DNA from: Adelphocoris suturalis
Taxonomy: Eukaryota > Arthropoda > Insecta > Hemiptera > Miridae
Direction of reading: 5' to 3'
DNA length: 64,000 bases
Assembly: GCA_030762985.1 (NCBI GenBank)
Contig: CM061040.1
Location: 36,530,734 to 36,594,733 of the forward strand
Shown here: piece by piece, positions 12,951 to 23,430 of the stretch
How the letters are laid out: each line of letters starts with the position of its first letter
How positions within the stretch are numbered: the stretch's first letter is position 1
Program-made: the position numbers and the translations under genes
The notes under the pieces: generated by a model
The model's database searches: none
Told to the model about the DNA's origin: nothing
What the model saw: the letters and a program-made list of their open reading frames with translations, nothing else

Positions 12951-13240
12951 ACCTTTAGGTCCAGCTGACGTGGATTTTGTGACACGACACTTGTGTGCGA
13001 CACATGAAGCTCAGGTATGCACATAATGATGCGTAATCCCTGGAGGAAGCTTGCCAGAAGCTTGCTGGGAGCACTCAAGAGTGGCTCCTATAATTCCACA
13101 AACTACTGGAGAGAGAGAGCAAAACCTGTCCGTCCCCTGCTCTCTCCAGTAACTCCGCAGCTACATGAGCCCGATGCTTCTTCCACTATCTCTCGATCCA
13201 CTTGTATCTCTGCCCCTTTGCTTGCTTAACCACTTTACGA
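12951..13240 (-). mobile_element. ORF1/ORF2 boundary of the same LINE
   Basis: Sequence directly upstream of the endonuclease relic. It resembles 2900-3150, sharing CACTCAAGAGTGGCTCC, GGAGAGAG and the following TCCAGTA..CC.CG stretch. It shows that the 2.9-4.0 kb island and this fragment come from one LINE family. Confidence 0.6.
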
Positions 13241-15080
13241 CCTCCACAGGGCGCCAAAGCAAGAGGATTCCCTCCCGATCGTTTGATGTTCTACCGATCG
13301 CCCGCCCAAAGGGCTAGAACTTTGACCGGAAAAGTGAACATCAACATGGGAGTGAATCGTTACTGGTGAAAATAGTATTAATCGCTTAATAAACTTCGAC
13401 GATCGAATCAGCTCTGAAATAATTCTTACGTAATTTTTACCTCATGAAATCGAGGTAACTTTTGTTTCTATCAGCGTCTTTTGTCAGCTATTGTCACTTG
13501 TGGTATACCATTAATATTCAGTTGACAGGTGTTCAGCGTAGAAGGACTATCCAATACAGAAATAACAAACCTTTTTGTAATAATTGGCTGCGTGGTTTTT
13601 CTTCCAATTTTTTTATTCTACGCATCTTGAAACAAAAACCAATAAATTATGAGAGGAGATTGAAATACTTTTTTATTTGTCGATTTCAAAGGTTCGATAT
13701 TGAAAATATAAACCAAAATCGTGATTAATATTGCGTTATTAGATTTAAAATAGTCCATTGAAAACCCAATTTTTCGTAACACTTTTCTCAATTGAACAAG
13801 TTTAATCATGTATGGGATTTCACGGTGCCAACTTATTATTATTTTTAACACAAACATCGAGTACCTATTGAATATTATTGCTTATGACTATTTTTATTTG
13901 AAATCACTATTACACCAAAGTTATTGATAAATTTTCCAGGTTTAACTTTTTTATTCAATTAATGGTTGTGTCTCAATTAATAATATTGAAATTTTACATC
14001 GAAAGAATGTCTCCGCGATAGATACTCATGAATATTCAGAAGGTATCATGCCTTATAATTTAATTAAGTTATAGGTCGGAAGAAATTACGACGTCCCTCT
14101 GATATAAATCAGTATTCATGCTGGTAACCGTTCTGTATAAATTTATTTTATGTAAATATCAAGGAAAAGAGGTTATTCCCAACGGGAAAGAAAATAAACA
14201 CAAATTCTGCTGGCTGTCAATTCCTAAGGTGTCAATCTGTGTAAGTGGGTGTGGCTGGTGTCTCCCACATAATATTAACATTACTGTCTGCCATAAAAAT
14301 ACTATCTACATACATTGCCATTCACAAGTAATACACCCCTCCACACTTTGTACCTATTGACCAAGATCCGTCTGTCCCAACCGCCGTACTCCGTTGAAAA
14401 TACACACATATTATGTACCTATGCTTAGTTCTGATTCCCACGTGTAGGGTGAAGAGTATAGTGATGTCCCCTCTTTAGGTACGATATTAATATTACAGCT
14501 CGTTGGCCATCGTTATAATCGTAATCTACTCAGGTTTCGTTTTACCCCGTGAAGTGATAAGCAATAGTACATCACCATTTCAACTTAGATATAACACCTG
14601 AAAACGCTTTGTACAGTTAAATTAATTAATTTCCATTCATTATACATTTTGTAGTTAAAAAATTCATTCACTAAATAAAATTCGGCAACTCAGTAAGGAT
14701 TTGGATTTTTAGTTGTTTTTTTTTTTTTTTTTTTTTTTCAGTTTTATAGATTTTCTATTAAATATTAATGAAATTTGAGTACGTTTTTCTGCATAATTTT
14801 GAGCACAATTTTTTTAATGTCCTATTCAATCGTTGAAAATTCAGTTTTGATTTAAATTCGGCTAACAATATAAATTTAACGAGTTTTGGCCGTTTTTAGC
14901 CATTTTTAGTGATTTTTTAGTACATTTTTCAAACTTTGACCAATTTGGATCAAAAATTGTTGGTCAAAGAACTCATCCTTTCGTTTGGGATGCTTGATTT
15001 TTTGGCGCAAGAACGGTATTTTTATCTCAATCCTAAGGAGAGTTATCGTCTGAAATGACACAAAAACACACTCATATATA
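13241..15080. other. Non-coding stretch with short interspersed repeats
   Basis: No gene supported. 13534-13600 is a plus copy of the GGGCTATCTAATAC / AATAATTTGCAGCG family; 13680-13730 is the end of the TCGATTTCAAAGGTTC family. A run of about 22 T lies near 14717-14740. The rest is plain AT-rich DNA. Confidence 0.5.
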
Positions 15081-15082
15081 TT

Positions 15083-15182
15083 TCAGGCCTGGCCGGGATT
15101 CGAACCCACAACCTTCGTCTCACGAGAAAAAAAAAAAAAAAATTTTCAGGCCTGGCCGGGATTCGAACCCACGACCTCTCGC
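15083..15182 (-). repeat. Two tandem tRNA-like 3' arms (SINE relic)
   Basis: On the minus strand the string GTGGGTTCGAATCCCGGCC occurs twice about 60 bp apart, each followed by AGGCCTGA, with an A/T run between them. GGTTCGAATCCC is the pol III B box and T-arm of tRNAs, but no complete cloverleaf or A box can be drawn. This suggests a tRNA-derived SINE or a duplicated pseudo-tRNA half rather than a functional tRNA. Confidence 0.6.
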
Positions 15183-15285
15183 TTCCCATCTCGGGTCAAA
15201 AAACGTTACACAAAAAAAGTGGACATTTTAAAAAAATTATTGGGGGTCGGCCTAAGAATTGCATAGCAATTAATATATATATAAT

Positions 15286-15304
15286 TACTCGGCCGAAGGG
15301 CCGA

Positions 15305-15382
<78 letters not shown>
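15286..15382. repeat. Hairpin plus (TA)n microsatellite
   Basis: The 8-bp inverted repeat ACTCGGCC-GAAG-GGCCGAGT is followed directly by about 38 TA units. A GC-rich palindrome against a TA tract is visually distinct from the surrounding AT-rich DNA. Confidence 0.85.
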
Positions 15383-15385
<3 letters not shown>

Positions 15386-15764
15386 GAACTTTTTCCAAAA
15401 TTTTTATTTTAACATTTTCCGAGCTATTGCAATAGCTTCATTTTTTACGAAAATTCGCTAATAATGATTTATGAGATCGTTCGGCTAACTTTTGACTTTA
15501 TTCCCAGTGTCCATCACTGGATGTACCTGAACATGAATGTACAGCTAGAGGTAGCTACACCTAGACATAGTTTATGATATTATGTGATAATTCAGCTCAG
15601 GTTGTATGAATCGATCTGAATAAGTTTCAGATATTTCGTGTTATCAACTTTCATTTAAGTACTTTTGGTTGGATGTCTCCATTTCAGTGAATATTATACC
15701 TATTTGGGTTGCGGAAGTGGATAATTAGACTTTTCCCCTCAATTGTTAACGTTTTTTCGCTCAA

Positions 15765-15791
15765 GCACTTTCACCGTATGGCCTCTTCAGG
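15765..15791 (-). ncRNA. Degenerate hammerhead-like motif
   Basis: On the minus strand: CTGAAGAG-GCC-ATAC-GGT-GAAAG, bracketed by CTCAAGC on the 5' side and GCTTGAG on the 3' side, which pair perfectly. It resembles the Penelope-associated core at 10651 but has A instead of T at the sixth base of CUGAUGA, normally a damaging change. Read as the remnant of a Penelope terminal repeat. Confidence 0.4.
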
Positions 15792-15954
15792 GGCTTGAGT
15801 AAAATTTGGCTATGCTTGGGGCCCCCTTCCTGGCTTTTAAAGCACATCCTTGTCCCTCCTTGGTAATTTTGTGGTATCATATATTTGAGCATAAGTATTC
15901 CTTCTTCTGTCCCCTTTTATGGGGGTCATATGAATAAAGGAAATTGTATGGTAT

Positions 15955-16175
15955 AGATATCTCCACAAAACACTTTTTCACTAAGTTCCTTATTAATTTT
16001 ATTATTATTAAAACCAGTGATAACAATCTCTCGTTAACAATTAATACCACGAAGAAAATAGTCATTATTCTAAGAATCTCTCCACAAAATTTATTTTCAC
16101 TGATTTACTTAATAATTTCATCAATTTACATTAAAACCAGTAATAACCATCCCTTCACATCAATTAATACACAAT
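15955..16175. repeat. Imperfect tandem duplication of about 120 bp
   Basis: Two adjacent units share CTCCACAAAA, TTTTCACT, TTAATAATTT-like runs and AAAACCAGT-ATAAC. The second begins near 16076. The open frame crossing them is not supported as a gene. Confidence 0.6.
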
Positions 16176-17528
16176 ACATGACTCCCATGAAAGTGGACAG
16201 AAGAAGGAATACTAGTGTGGAGGGACCAGTGATTGACAGGGACGCAGTGATTGACATCCCTCCAAGAAGTTTTAATAATAAGAAATTTAAAAGTGTTTTA
16301 CGGGCTTGATCAATTGGAATTTTGAGGCTTCACAGTAAAGTATAAAGGCGGGAAAAGGTTTCAGGTGGGTTTTTGTGAAATCTGGAGAAGGTTAACCAAC
16401 AGAACCTAGCGTTGTAATTTCTTTGGTGCTATTTCTTGTGATTTTGCCAAGGAGGTAAGCGTTTTATTTTGCTCCACCATGCCCTCCACATTTTCAAATT
16501 TGATTGTTTCCATGATTTTTCTCCATCAGTTTTTCGTTTAGCTTGCATTTATGCTATCATTTTTTGGAAATAATCAAAGATAACATGTGAAAATGCAAGT
16601 GTCAATTACTAGTTCTCAAACTGATGCTCCCCTCAGTGATTGACAGTGCTGTCAATATGGATCTCTATTCGTTATTGTCATTTTTTCCTCATTTTTGGTT
16701 TATTATTTCCAATAATAAGCCTATGTGATCGTGTAGCAAAAAATTTTTATAACCCCCCCTCAAACTTTGTCACTTTACGTTTCAAGGTGCGTAGAATCCA
16801 AATTTGAAATGTCCGTCCGCCGTTCGCCGTCCGCCGTCCGCCGTTCTCCGTCCGGGCCATAAAAGGCCAAAGAATTTACTTAAAATGAATGCATTTACCT
16901 AATTACTAAATTTGGAAACTCATACGGTGGATACAGGTTTCGTACAAGTACGCAACCACGAGAGACATTTTATGTCTTTGCGCCGCCTTTCCCCTTCCTA
17001 TAAAACCCCGTATTGTACTTTTGTTTGTGGAAATTTATTGCAAAAACACGTTTTAAAAAAAAAATATTTTTTTTTATTCAAATAAATTTCAAAATACAAT
17101 TTTGTTTCACTCATTCCATAATTACATCATTATTATCATCAGAATTTGTAACGCTGAGTAATGGCCGATGATGAGAAAAGTACGATGTGTAGGCTAGAGT
17201 TTGGATATTTGACACATTCCGCGTAAAAACTCCATCGACGAACGTCATATTTCGTGTCGTCGAGATTTCCGGAGAATTGTTCAATTCACACCCACTTAGG
17301 GTGCAGCGCTCGGCGGAGCACCTCCTTAATTCCATAAAGGAAACCCTTCCGTTATGATTGACTGTCTATGAAGACTTAGACGGGTTTTCCATACAATCCT
17401 ATATTTTGCTTTGTAGTTAATTATTAATACGAGGGTATTCCATACAATCCTATCTTTTGTTTCTTATTCATTCGTTAAAAGTATTGATTAGAAACCAACA
17501 AAGAAAAAGATCGACAGTTGATTTGTTA

Positions 17529-17938
17529 GCTGATCTGGGATCGGTCAGTTGTGTTCAGAAGTCCCTCAAGGGCCCACATACCAAATCTCAGAATCGTGGG
17601 ATCATTAGGGAAAAAACTGGATCCTAGAGCCACTCAGCTGATCTGGGATCGGTCAGTTGTGTTCAGAAGTCCCTCAAGGGCCCACATACCAAATCTCAGA
17701 ATCGTGGGATCATTAAAGAAAAAACTGGATTCTAGAGCCACTCAGCTGATCTGGGATCAGTCAGTTGTGTTCAGAAGTCCCTCAAGGGCCCACATACCAA
17801 ATCTCAGAATCGTGGGATCATTAGGGAAAAAACTGGATTCTAGAGCCACTCAGCTGATCTGGGATCGGTCAGTTGTGTTCAGAAGTCCCTCAAGGGGCTA
17901 CATACCAAATCTCAGAATCGTGGGATCATTAGGGAATC
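17529..17938 (+). repeat. 108-bp tandem repeat, about 3.8 units
   Basis: Units start at 17529, 17637, 17745 and 17853; each begins GCTGATCTGGGATCGGTCAG and contains GTCCCTCAAGGGCCCACATA. They differ by only a few bases. Because 108 is 36 codons, one frame (17551-18042) stays open through all units, repeating FRSPSRAHIPNLRIVGSLGK. The open frame is a consequence of the period, and a protein is not supported. Confidence 0.92.
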
Positions 17939-18012
17939 TCCGCGTGACGCTCCCCCGCGTGACGCTCCTCCGCGTGACGCTCCCCCGCGTGACGCTCCCC
18001 CGCGTGACGCTT
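17937..18012 (+). repeat. 15-bp minisatellite CGCGTGACGCTCCCC, about 5 units
   Basis: Directly abuts the truncated last 108-bp unit. Five GC-rich units vary at one position (CCCC or CTCC). The period again preserves reading frame (repeat RVTLP). Two unrelated periods nested back to back suggest repeated slippage at this site. Confidence 0.9.
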
Positions 18013-18260
18013 TTTCATTTATGTGCCATACTAAAGACATAAAATGTCAAAAACCCGTTCTTTCGCACATAGACTCCATTTGGGGTCTAGTTGGTCCTAA
18101 CGTTTAACCATCCCGATCGCTTTACTCGCATAGATGCTATGGGCCAAAAACGGGCGAAAAAGTGTCTTTTTTGGGGCTTTGAGTTTTAGACGTGTTAGAT
18201 GCACGCCTGGTGAGAGGAGGCGCCGCGGCACCTTGTGGTGGGTACAGCGTTCCTTCGAGG

Positions 18261-21200
18261 CATGAATATATGTTTTTTTCTAGGTCATATTTGTGTGTTA
18301 ATACCAATGCTTTTCCTATGCATATTTAATAACATATCCTCTCGACTTTTCGTACGTACTTAGATAATGATATTATTAAGGCAATAACTATTATAGATAG
18401 GAGCTCAAATCGAGAAGTATAAACATGCGTATATAATTATAGAAGTATAGGTTGTGGCAACTCGAAATCGGACACGCCGAGGAGTCTGGACGGGCCTTAT
18501 GACGTACGCAAGCCAACTAAAACTACGATCAAACTCAATTGAAAAAATAATAAACCTTTGTGAAATAATTTGCAGCGTTTTATATTTATATAAATACATA
18601 GCAACTCACAAGCTGCTAGTTTACCATTAGAAATGTATTGTGCCAATGGTATCGAAAGGACATTGTACCTATTTTGTGACGGAACATTTTCAACTTTTTC
18701 TTCATGAATACTCATATTAATTTTATAGTAACATGTATCATGTTTTAGCCCTGGGGTCCTAGCAAATTTTGCGAGTCAATTTTTTTTCCGCGCACGAAAC
18801 ATATAGTGTTACAGTGATTTCCGCCTACAACCGAGTCGTTGCTAGGGAAATGGTACTTCGTCGTTTTTCATCCCACAAAATTCGTTGACCATTCGTTCGA
18901 AAGCTCTCGATTTATCCAACAATATTATGTTAACTACTACGAAGTGCGTGTCCAACAAACTGAGTTATGAGCATGGTTATATAAATAATTGTTTACACAC
19001 AGGTGATCATTCTCAATAATTGATATTGTGAACATGATTGCAACCGCTTGTTAATTTCGAATCAATATCGAGGAGAAAACATGATACATGGTTGAAATTT
19101 TTGGTTCTATAACAGAAATATTATTAAAATTTAGATTAATGAAACTAAGTTCAAATGCTTAATTTATTTGTAAAATGTTGGAATAAATGTTTTTTTTTTT
19201 TTTTTTTTTATATATATATATACACGGAATCATTTATTGCAGAAGATCTGCTGTGTCAATCATAGGGTGTCAATCACGTCAAATACTGGGTCAAAAAATT
19301 GATTTCGAAAAAACGAATGTATGATGCTTTGCGGCTTGAATTAGTGATTTTTCCAATGCTGAGCAGTTTGAGGACATTCTGATGCAGCAATAGATGTAAG
19401 CTTCAAGTTTGGACAAACGAAAAAACATTACTTAATTGCTTGTCAAAGTCAAAATGTCTCTTAAGGTGTCAAACCCCCCACCACCCTAATGTTCCAATTA
19501 ATGATACCCACAAAACTAGCAAGGAAGAGGACCTAAAGCAAAGCCAAATTTTTCCAAAGCTCCTGAAGAGGGCGTACGGCAAAAGCGTTCGAATGACTTA
19601 ACGTTAACAATTGAGGGAAGAAGTCTCATTATCCCCTACCTCCACAGCCTGAATATATTCTTCATTTATATAAACACATTTTGCTTTCTATTACTGGACT
19701 TATCAAAACTAGTGGGTACATCATGAATGACCGTTGCGACATCAGGCATTATGCCCTCCGGATATAAGAGGGGCGGAAACTCCCAAATGACTGCATTACT
19801 ATTCATCACAATGCCTCTTGGAAGTGGAAACTACAACCCCGAACGAACAATAGTGACGTCCCGTTGAAGCGGGACTATTGTGATTGGGTCATGGAGCAAT
19901 TTTATACCTGAACCTGATTCAAAAGTTTAGCCAATGAATGGGGAAACCAGCTGAGACCTCTGCCAAGTGATTCGGCCTGAGACGATAAATAACATCCTTC
20001 TGCTAACTTCCCAACAATAACCCACAAAAGCTTTCTTTTGAATCCGCCCTCAACAAGTGTTGGGTCAATAGCCAGGGTTTGTTGACACAATAACCTTTTC
20101 CTTCGGTCTGGTCTTAAGGTATTTAGATGTAATTCCCAGGTCTTATTTTTGAAACTTTCAAGTTACTCTTCCGTGTCCATCTGGCTCGGTAGCAGTGGCC
20201 TACGAACCTCGGTTGAGGTTCTTTGTTCACCCGAAAAACTAGGGGGTCTGGATCAAAGGTTTTCACAAAACATATTGGTAAGTAGGAAATGCCTGCATTA
20301 CAGGGACGTACCTATGAATTGATTGTATATAATTTTGCACAATGCATGAAAATTTGTTGTGCAACAATCCTTATAACTGCTTTTTATAATATTTTATAAT
20401 GAAATGAAAAACAATGTTTTGAAAAACTAATTTTTGCTACTGCATGGTTCTGTGATTAACTTAGAAACGGCATGCAAAATATGTTGAACCACTGGAGAAA
20501 AAAGAGGGAGCTTTTACTAAAATATTTGTTTTTTCACCTTTTCAACGAACACTGAAACGGTTAACCTTCATCGGGGCACAACCCTTCGTTTCTCGGTTGA
20601 ATGGTTCAGACTCTTACGAATGGGAGGAGGAAAAACCAACATGTTAACACTGGTCAGTCAATTTTCTATTCATACAGGACAGCCTTTTGCAGCGTTAAAA
20701 TTTCAACTCAAAAACAGACTATTCTGACAGATATTTTTCAGGTTAGGTAGGTAATCTGGGGTTTTTATTCTCTACAGTGTGAAAAAAAAATTCTCCGAAC
20801 GTTTCAAACTCGCAGACTAAAAGAAACCGGACACATTCACGAAGGGTTCTGTCAGAGTGTTTAGATTGGTCAAAAAAGAAGAAATTTCTTCTTTTTCCAA
20901 GCGAAATTAGTACGTATGTGGTGCAGAGGCCTAGTACTGATGTTTGTTTCTCGTTGACTTTAAAAAGCCGACCGTCGTTAGGAGCAATCACCATCCACTT
21001 TTCCCACGCGAGTGTTAACTTGGGGCGCATCAAGTAAACTTGCCTCAAGGGGAATATTCCATAGATGTTTCTTTCCTCAACGCCGCCTGTTGTTTTTGTT
21101 TCTTTTGTGTGTGCGTGCGTGTGTGTGTGTGTATGTTTATTTTCATTTTTCTCCAAAAAAATCAAACAAAAATTTTGTTTTTTACGTTGCTTGGTCCTTT

Positions 21201-22345
21201 CCTCCAAGGGTTACTGGCATGTCCAACGTGATGAACAGAGGGAGGATAATGAGATAATGCGCCAAGCTTTCTCACCTTAAAGTGTTTCCTCCTCCTCCAG
21301 GCTACACCTACCGGCCCGACAGTTTTCAAAGTCAATATTTGAGAATGCCCCTTAATCACATGGAAGGGAGCCCAAAGGATAATTATGGGTTTAGTGCTCA
21401 AGCGGTTAACCAACAAACCGTCTCTGGTCCAAAGAACGCAGGATGAATTGCTCTCGACCAGATTTTGACGGATATTTTCCAAAAGGGTCTATTTTTTCAA
21501 GCTCCCGCTATCCTATCGAACACCTGCGTTTCTAAGAATCTGTGTTCAAGCCTTTTCAATATTACACAAGTGGATTTCAAAAATTTCACAACCTACCGAC
21601 TATTTGTACTGTTGGTGGTCGTATTAAGAAAAAAAAAAAACAACATTAATGAATATAGTTAAATGAGCACGATAGTATTTGCCATACTAGAAATCAAGCC
21701 AATAGTGAAGTAATAACCTGGTGTGAAGTAGATTTACGCCTGTGAATAGCACATATTCTCACGACGCCTCGCCTGGAGTAGTTTAGCTTTTCAGCCAAAG
21801 TCGGCCATGACTGCGCTACGTCAATAATTCGCAACTCAACCAACTTATTTTTCACAAGAAATTTGCTGTCTCTCGTCATCCTAATTTGAGGTTATAAAGA
21901 AATTTTTCAACAGTTTTGTTGTGCAAAGTAATATTGTAGCAATACAAAGTATCAATTCTGTGTTATCTTTTACCTATAAGGTTATTATTATTGTAATGCT
22001 AGAGCAAGGATTACACCAAGATCGTAGAATGAGAGCTGTACTTTTATTGTGGGCACATCAGTAACCAAAGTAATGATTTATTTTAGAGTAATGTAGGTAG
22101 CTTATTAACAGTCAAATTGCTAGCTACCTACTACTAAATACCCCCTCCTTCCAGGGGCCGCACCTCTACAGGTAGCGTAGCGGTCTCTTGATGTTCCTTC
22201 TCGAAATCATTCATCTTGTTGGTATCGGTTGTGTCCAGTCCGATGAATTTCTTTCTAGGGTAATGTGGTTGGAGGATTCAATCCGTTTGTTAACGCTGAA
22301 TAAAGGGTGGGTGGCCTGTAATAAGGAGCAGGCATGAGATGCCCA
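18261..22345. other. Non-coding stretch with repeat scraps
   Basis: No gene supported. It contains a piece of the AATAATTTGCAGCG family (18541-18580), a segment near 18845-18960 also found near 930-1050, a T run plus short TA tract (19191-19221), a weak hammerhead-like motif at 19563, and a (GT)n patch near 21110-21132 that produces chance frames. A minus frame at 21879-21694 (QSWPTLAEKLNYSRRGVVR) looks helix-rich but has no match I can name. Confidence 0.45.
19563..19590 (+). ncRNA. Weak hammerhead-like motif
   Basis: CTGAAGAG-GGC-GTAC-GGC-AAAAGCG resembles the motif at 15765-15791, and the flanks also agree (GCCAAATTTT before, ACGTTAACAATTGAGGG after), so the two are copies of one repeat in opposite orientation. 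Stem II is no longer complementary and GAAA has become AAAA, so it is dead as a ribozyme. Confidence 0.3.
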
Positions 22346-22349
22346 TTCA

Positions 22350-23430
22350 GTTTCGCATCCGGATCGTAAAACACCTGTTCACTGAGACAAATTCTATGCT
22401 TACGATAAATAGACATTCAGTGTTGGAACTCACAACAAGTCCAAGCTCAATAGAATGGTCCAGAAAATTTTATAGGTCATCAAAAATCTGAGTTCATGCT
22501 GAATAATTTCAACAAAAAATATTTAAAAATGGTTCATTATTTAAGAGCTTACAGACAAAAATTCAATGAAAAAAGTAAGAGATTTTTTAAAAATTGTGTT
22601 CAAAGTTAAGGGATCACTGAGTTTTTGTTTTTTATTGGGGTTTTGAGGGTTGAGCTGAACTGAAGGCGTGAAAATCGGAGTGCTAGATGTGCAACTGTCA
22701 CAAAAAAACTTTTAACAAAATTAATAAAAATAGACTGTCCTCAGGTGATTTAAGTTCCAGAGAACGGATTGAAATGAGACAATCTACCATTTATCCGCAC
22801 CATCCAGTCATTGAGATAGTATCCTCAGTGTCAATGACAGCATGGTGCGGATAATGTTTAGGTACCTATATTGTCTCATTTCAATCCGTTCTCTCGAACT
22901 TAAATTGTCTGAGGACAGTCCATTTTTATTAAATTTTTGAAGGTACTTTTTTTTGTGACAGTTGCACGCTTAGCAACCACGCCGCCAGTTCAGCTCAACA
23001 CTCAAAACCCCCACAAAAAAAATAAAAAATAAAAAAAATAATAATAAAAATGAAAAAAAAAAACAGTGATCCTTTAATTTTGAACGCAATTTTTAAAAAA
23101 TCTCTTACTTTTTTCAGTGAATTTTTGGCTGTAAACCCTTAAATAGTGAACTATTTTTAAAGATTTTTTTTTTTGAAATTGTTCAGCATGAACTCAGCTT
23201 TTTGATGACGTATGAAATTTTCTAATTCCTTGAAAGAGACCCGATGGGCGACCATTTGTTTGAAGACGCAAAAATCGATTTTTTCACAAAATGTGTTTTT
23301 GGTTCACATCGGACTAGACCACTCTATTGAGCTTGGATTTGTTGTAAACTCTTTTCCTGAATTTCTATTTACCAAAAAGTTAGAATTTGTCTCACTGAAC
23401 ATGGGTATTTCACGATCCGGCCTTCACGAA
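22350..23430. repeat. Foldback element, about 1.1 kb
   Basis: The left side (CCGGATCGT at 22359, CACTGAGACAAATTCTA, AGAGAACGGATTGAAATGAG) returns inverted on the right (CTCATTTCAATCCGTTCTCT, TAGAATTTGTCTCACTG, ACGATCCGG at 23412-23420). The centre near 22827 holds a smaller GGTGCGGATAA hairpin. Paired positions sum to 45653 near the centre and 45779 at the ends, so the right arm carries about 126 extra bp. No coding capacity is visible. Confidence 0.9.

Larger units (their letters stand above)
16680..18260 (-). mobile_element. Long interspersed repeat with internal tandem arrays
   Basis: The left end (TTTATTATTTCCAATAATAAG, CACTTTACGTTTCAAGGTGC) and the right part (TTTGGGGTCTAGTTGGTCC, TGGGCCAAAAACGGG) recur in the opposite orientation at 59780-60030, so both belong to one family. 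This copy is expanded by a GCCGTCC-rich simple repeat near 16818-16850 and by the tandem arrays at 17529-18012. No transposase or reverse transcriptase is visible, so it is non-autonomous. Confidence 0.6.

Noticed and set aside
17551..18042. 163-residue repetitive protein
   Set aside because: Open only because the repeat periods are multiples of three; it lies inside a non-coding repeat family.
20743..21280. Frames with His-Thr repeats
   Set aside because: Produced by a GT/CA dinucleotide patch; there are several competing frames on both strands.
21694..21879. Helix-rich frame resembling a helix-turn-helix or death domain
   Set aside because: Only 61 residues, no conserved signature I can name and no good flanking splice sites.
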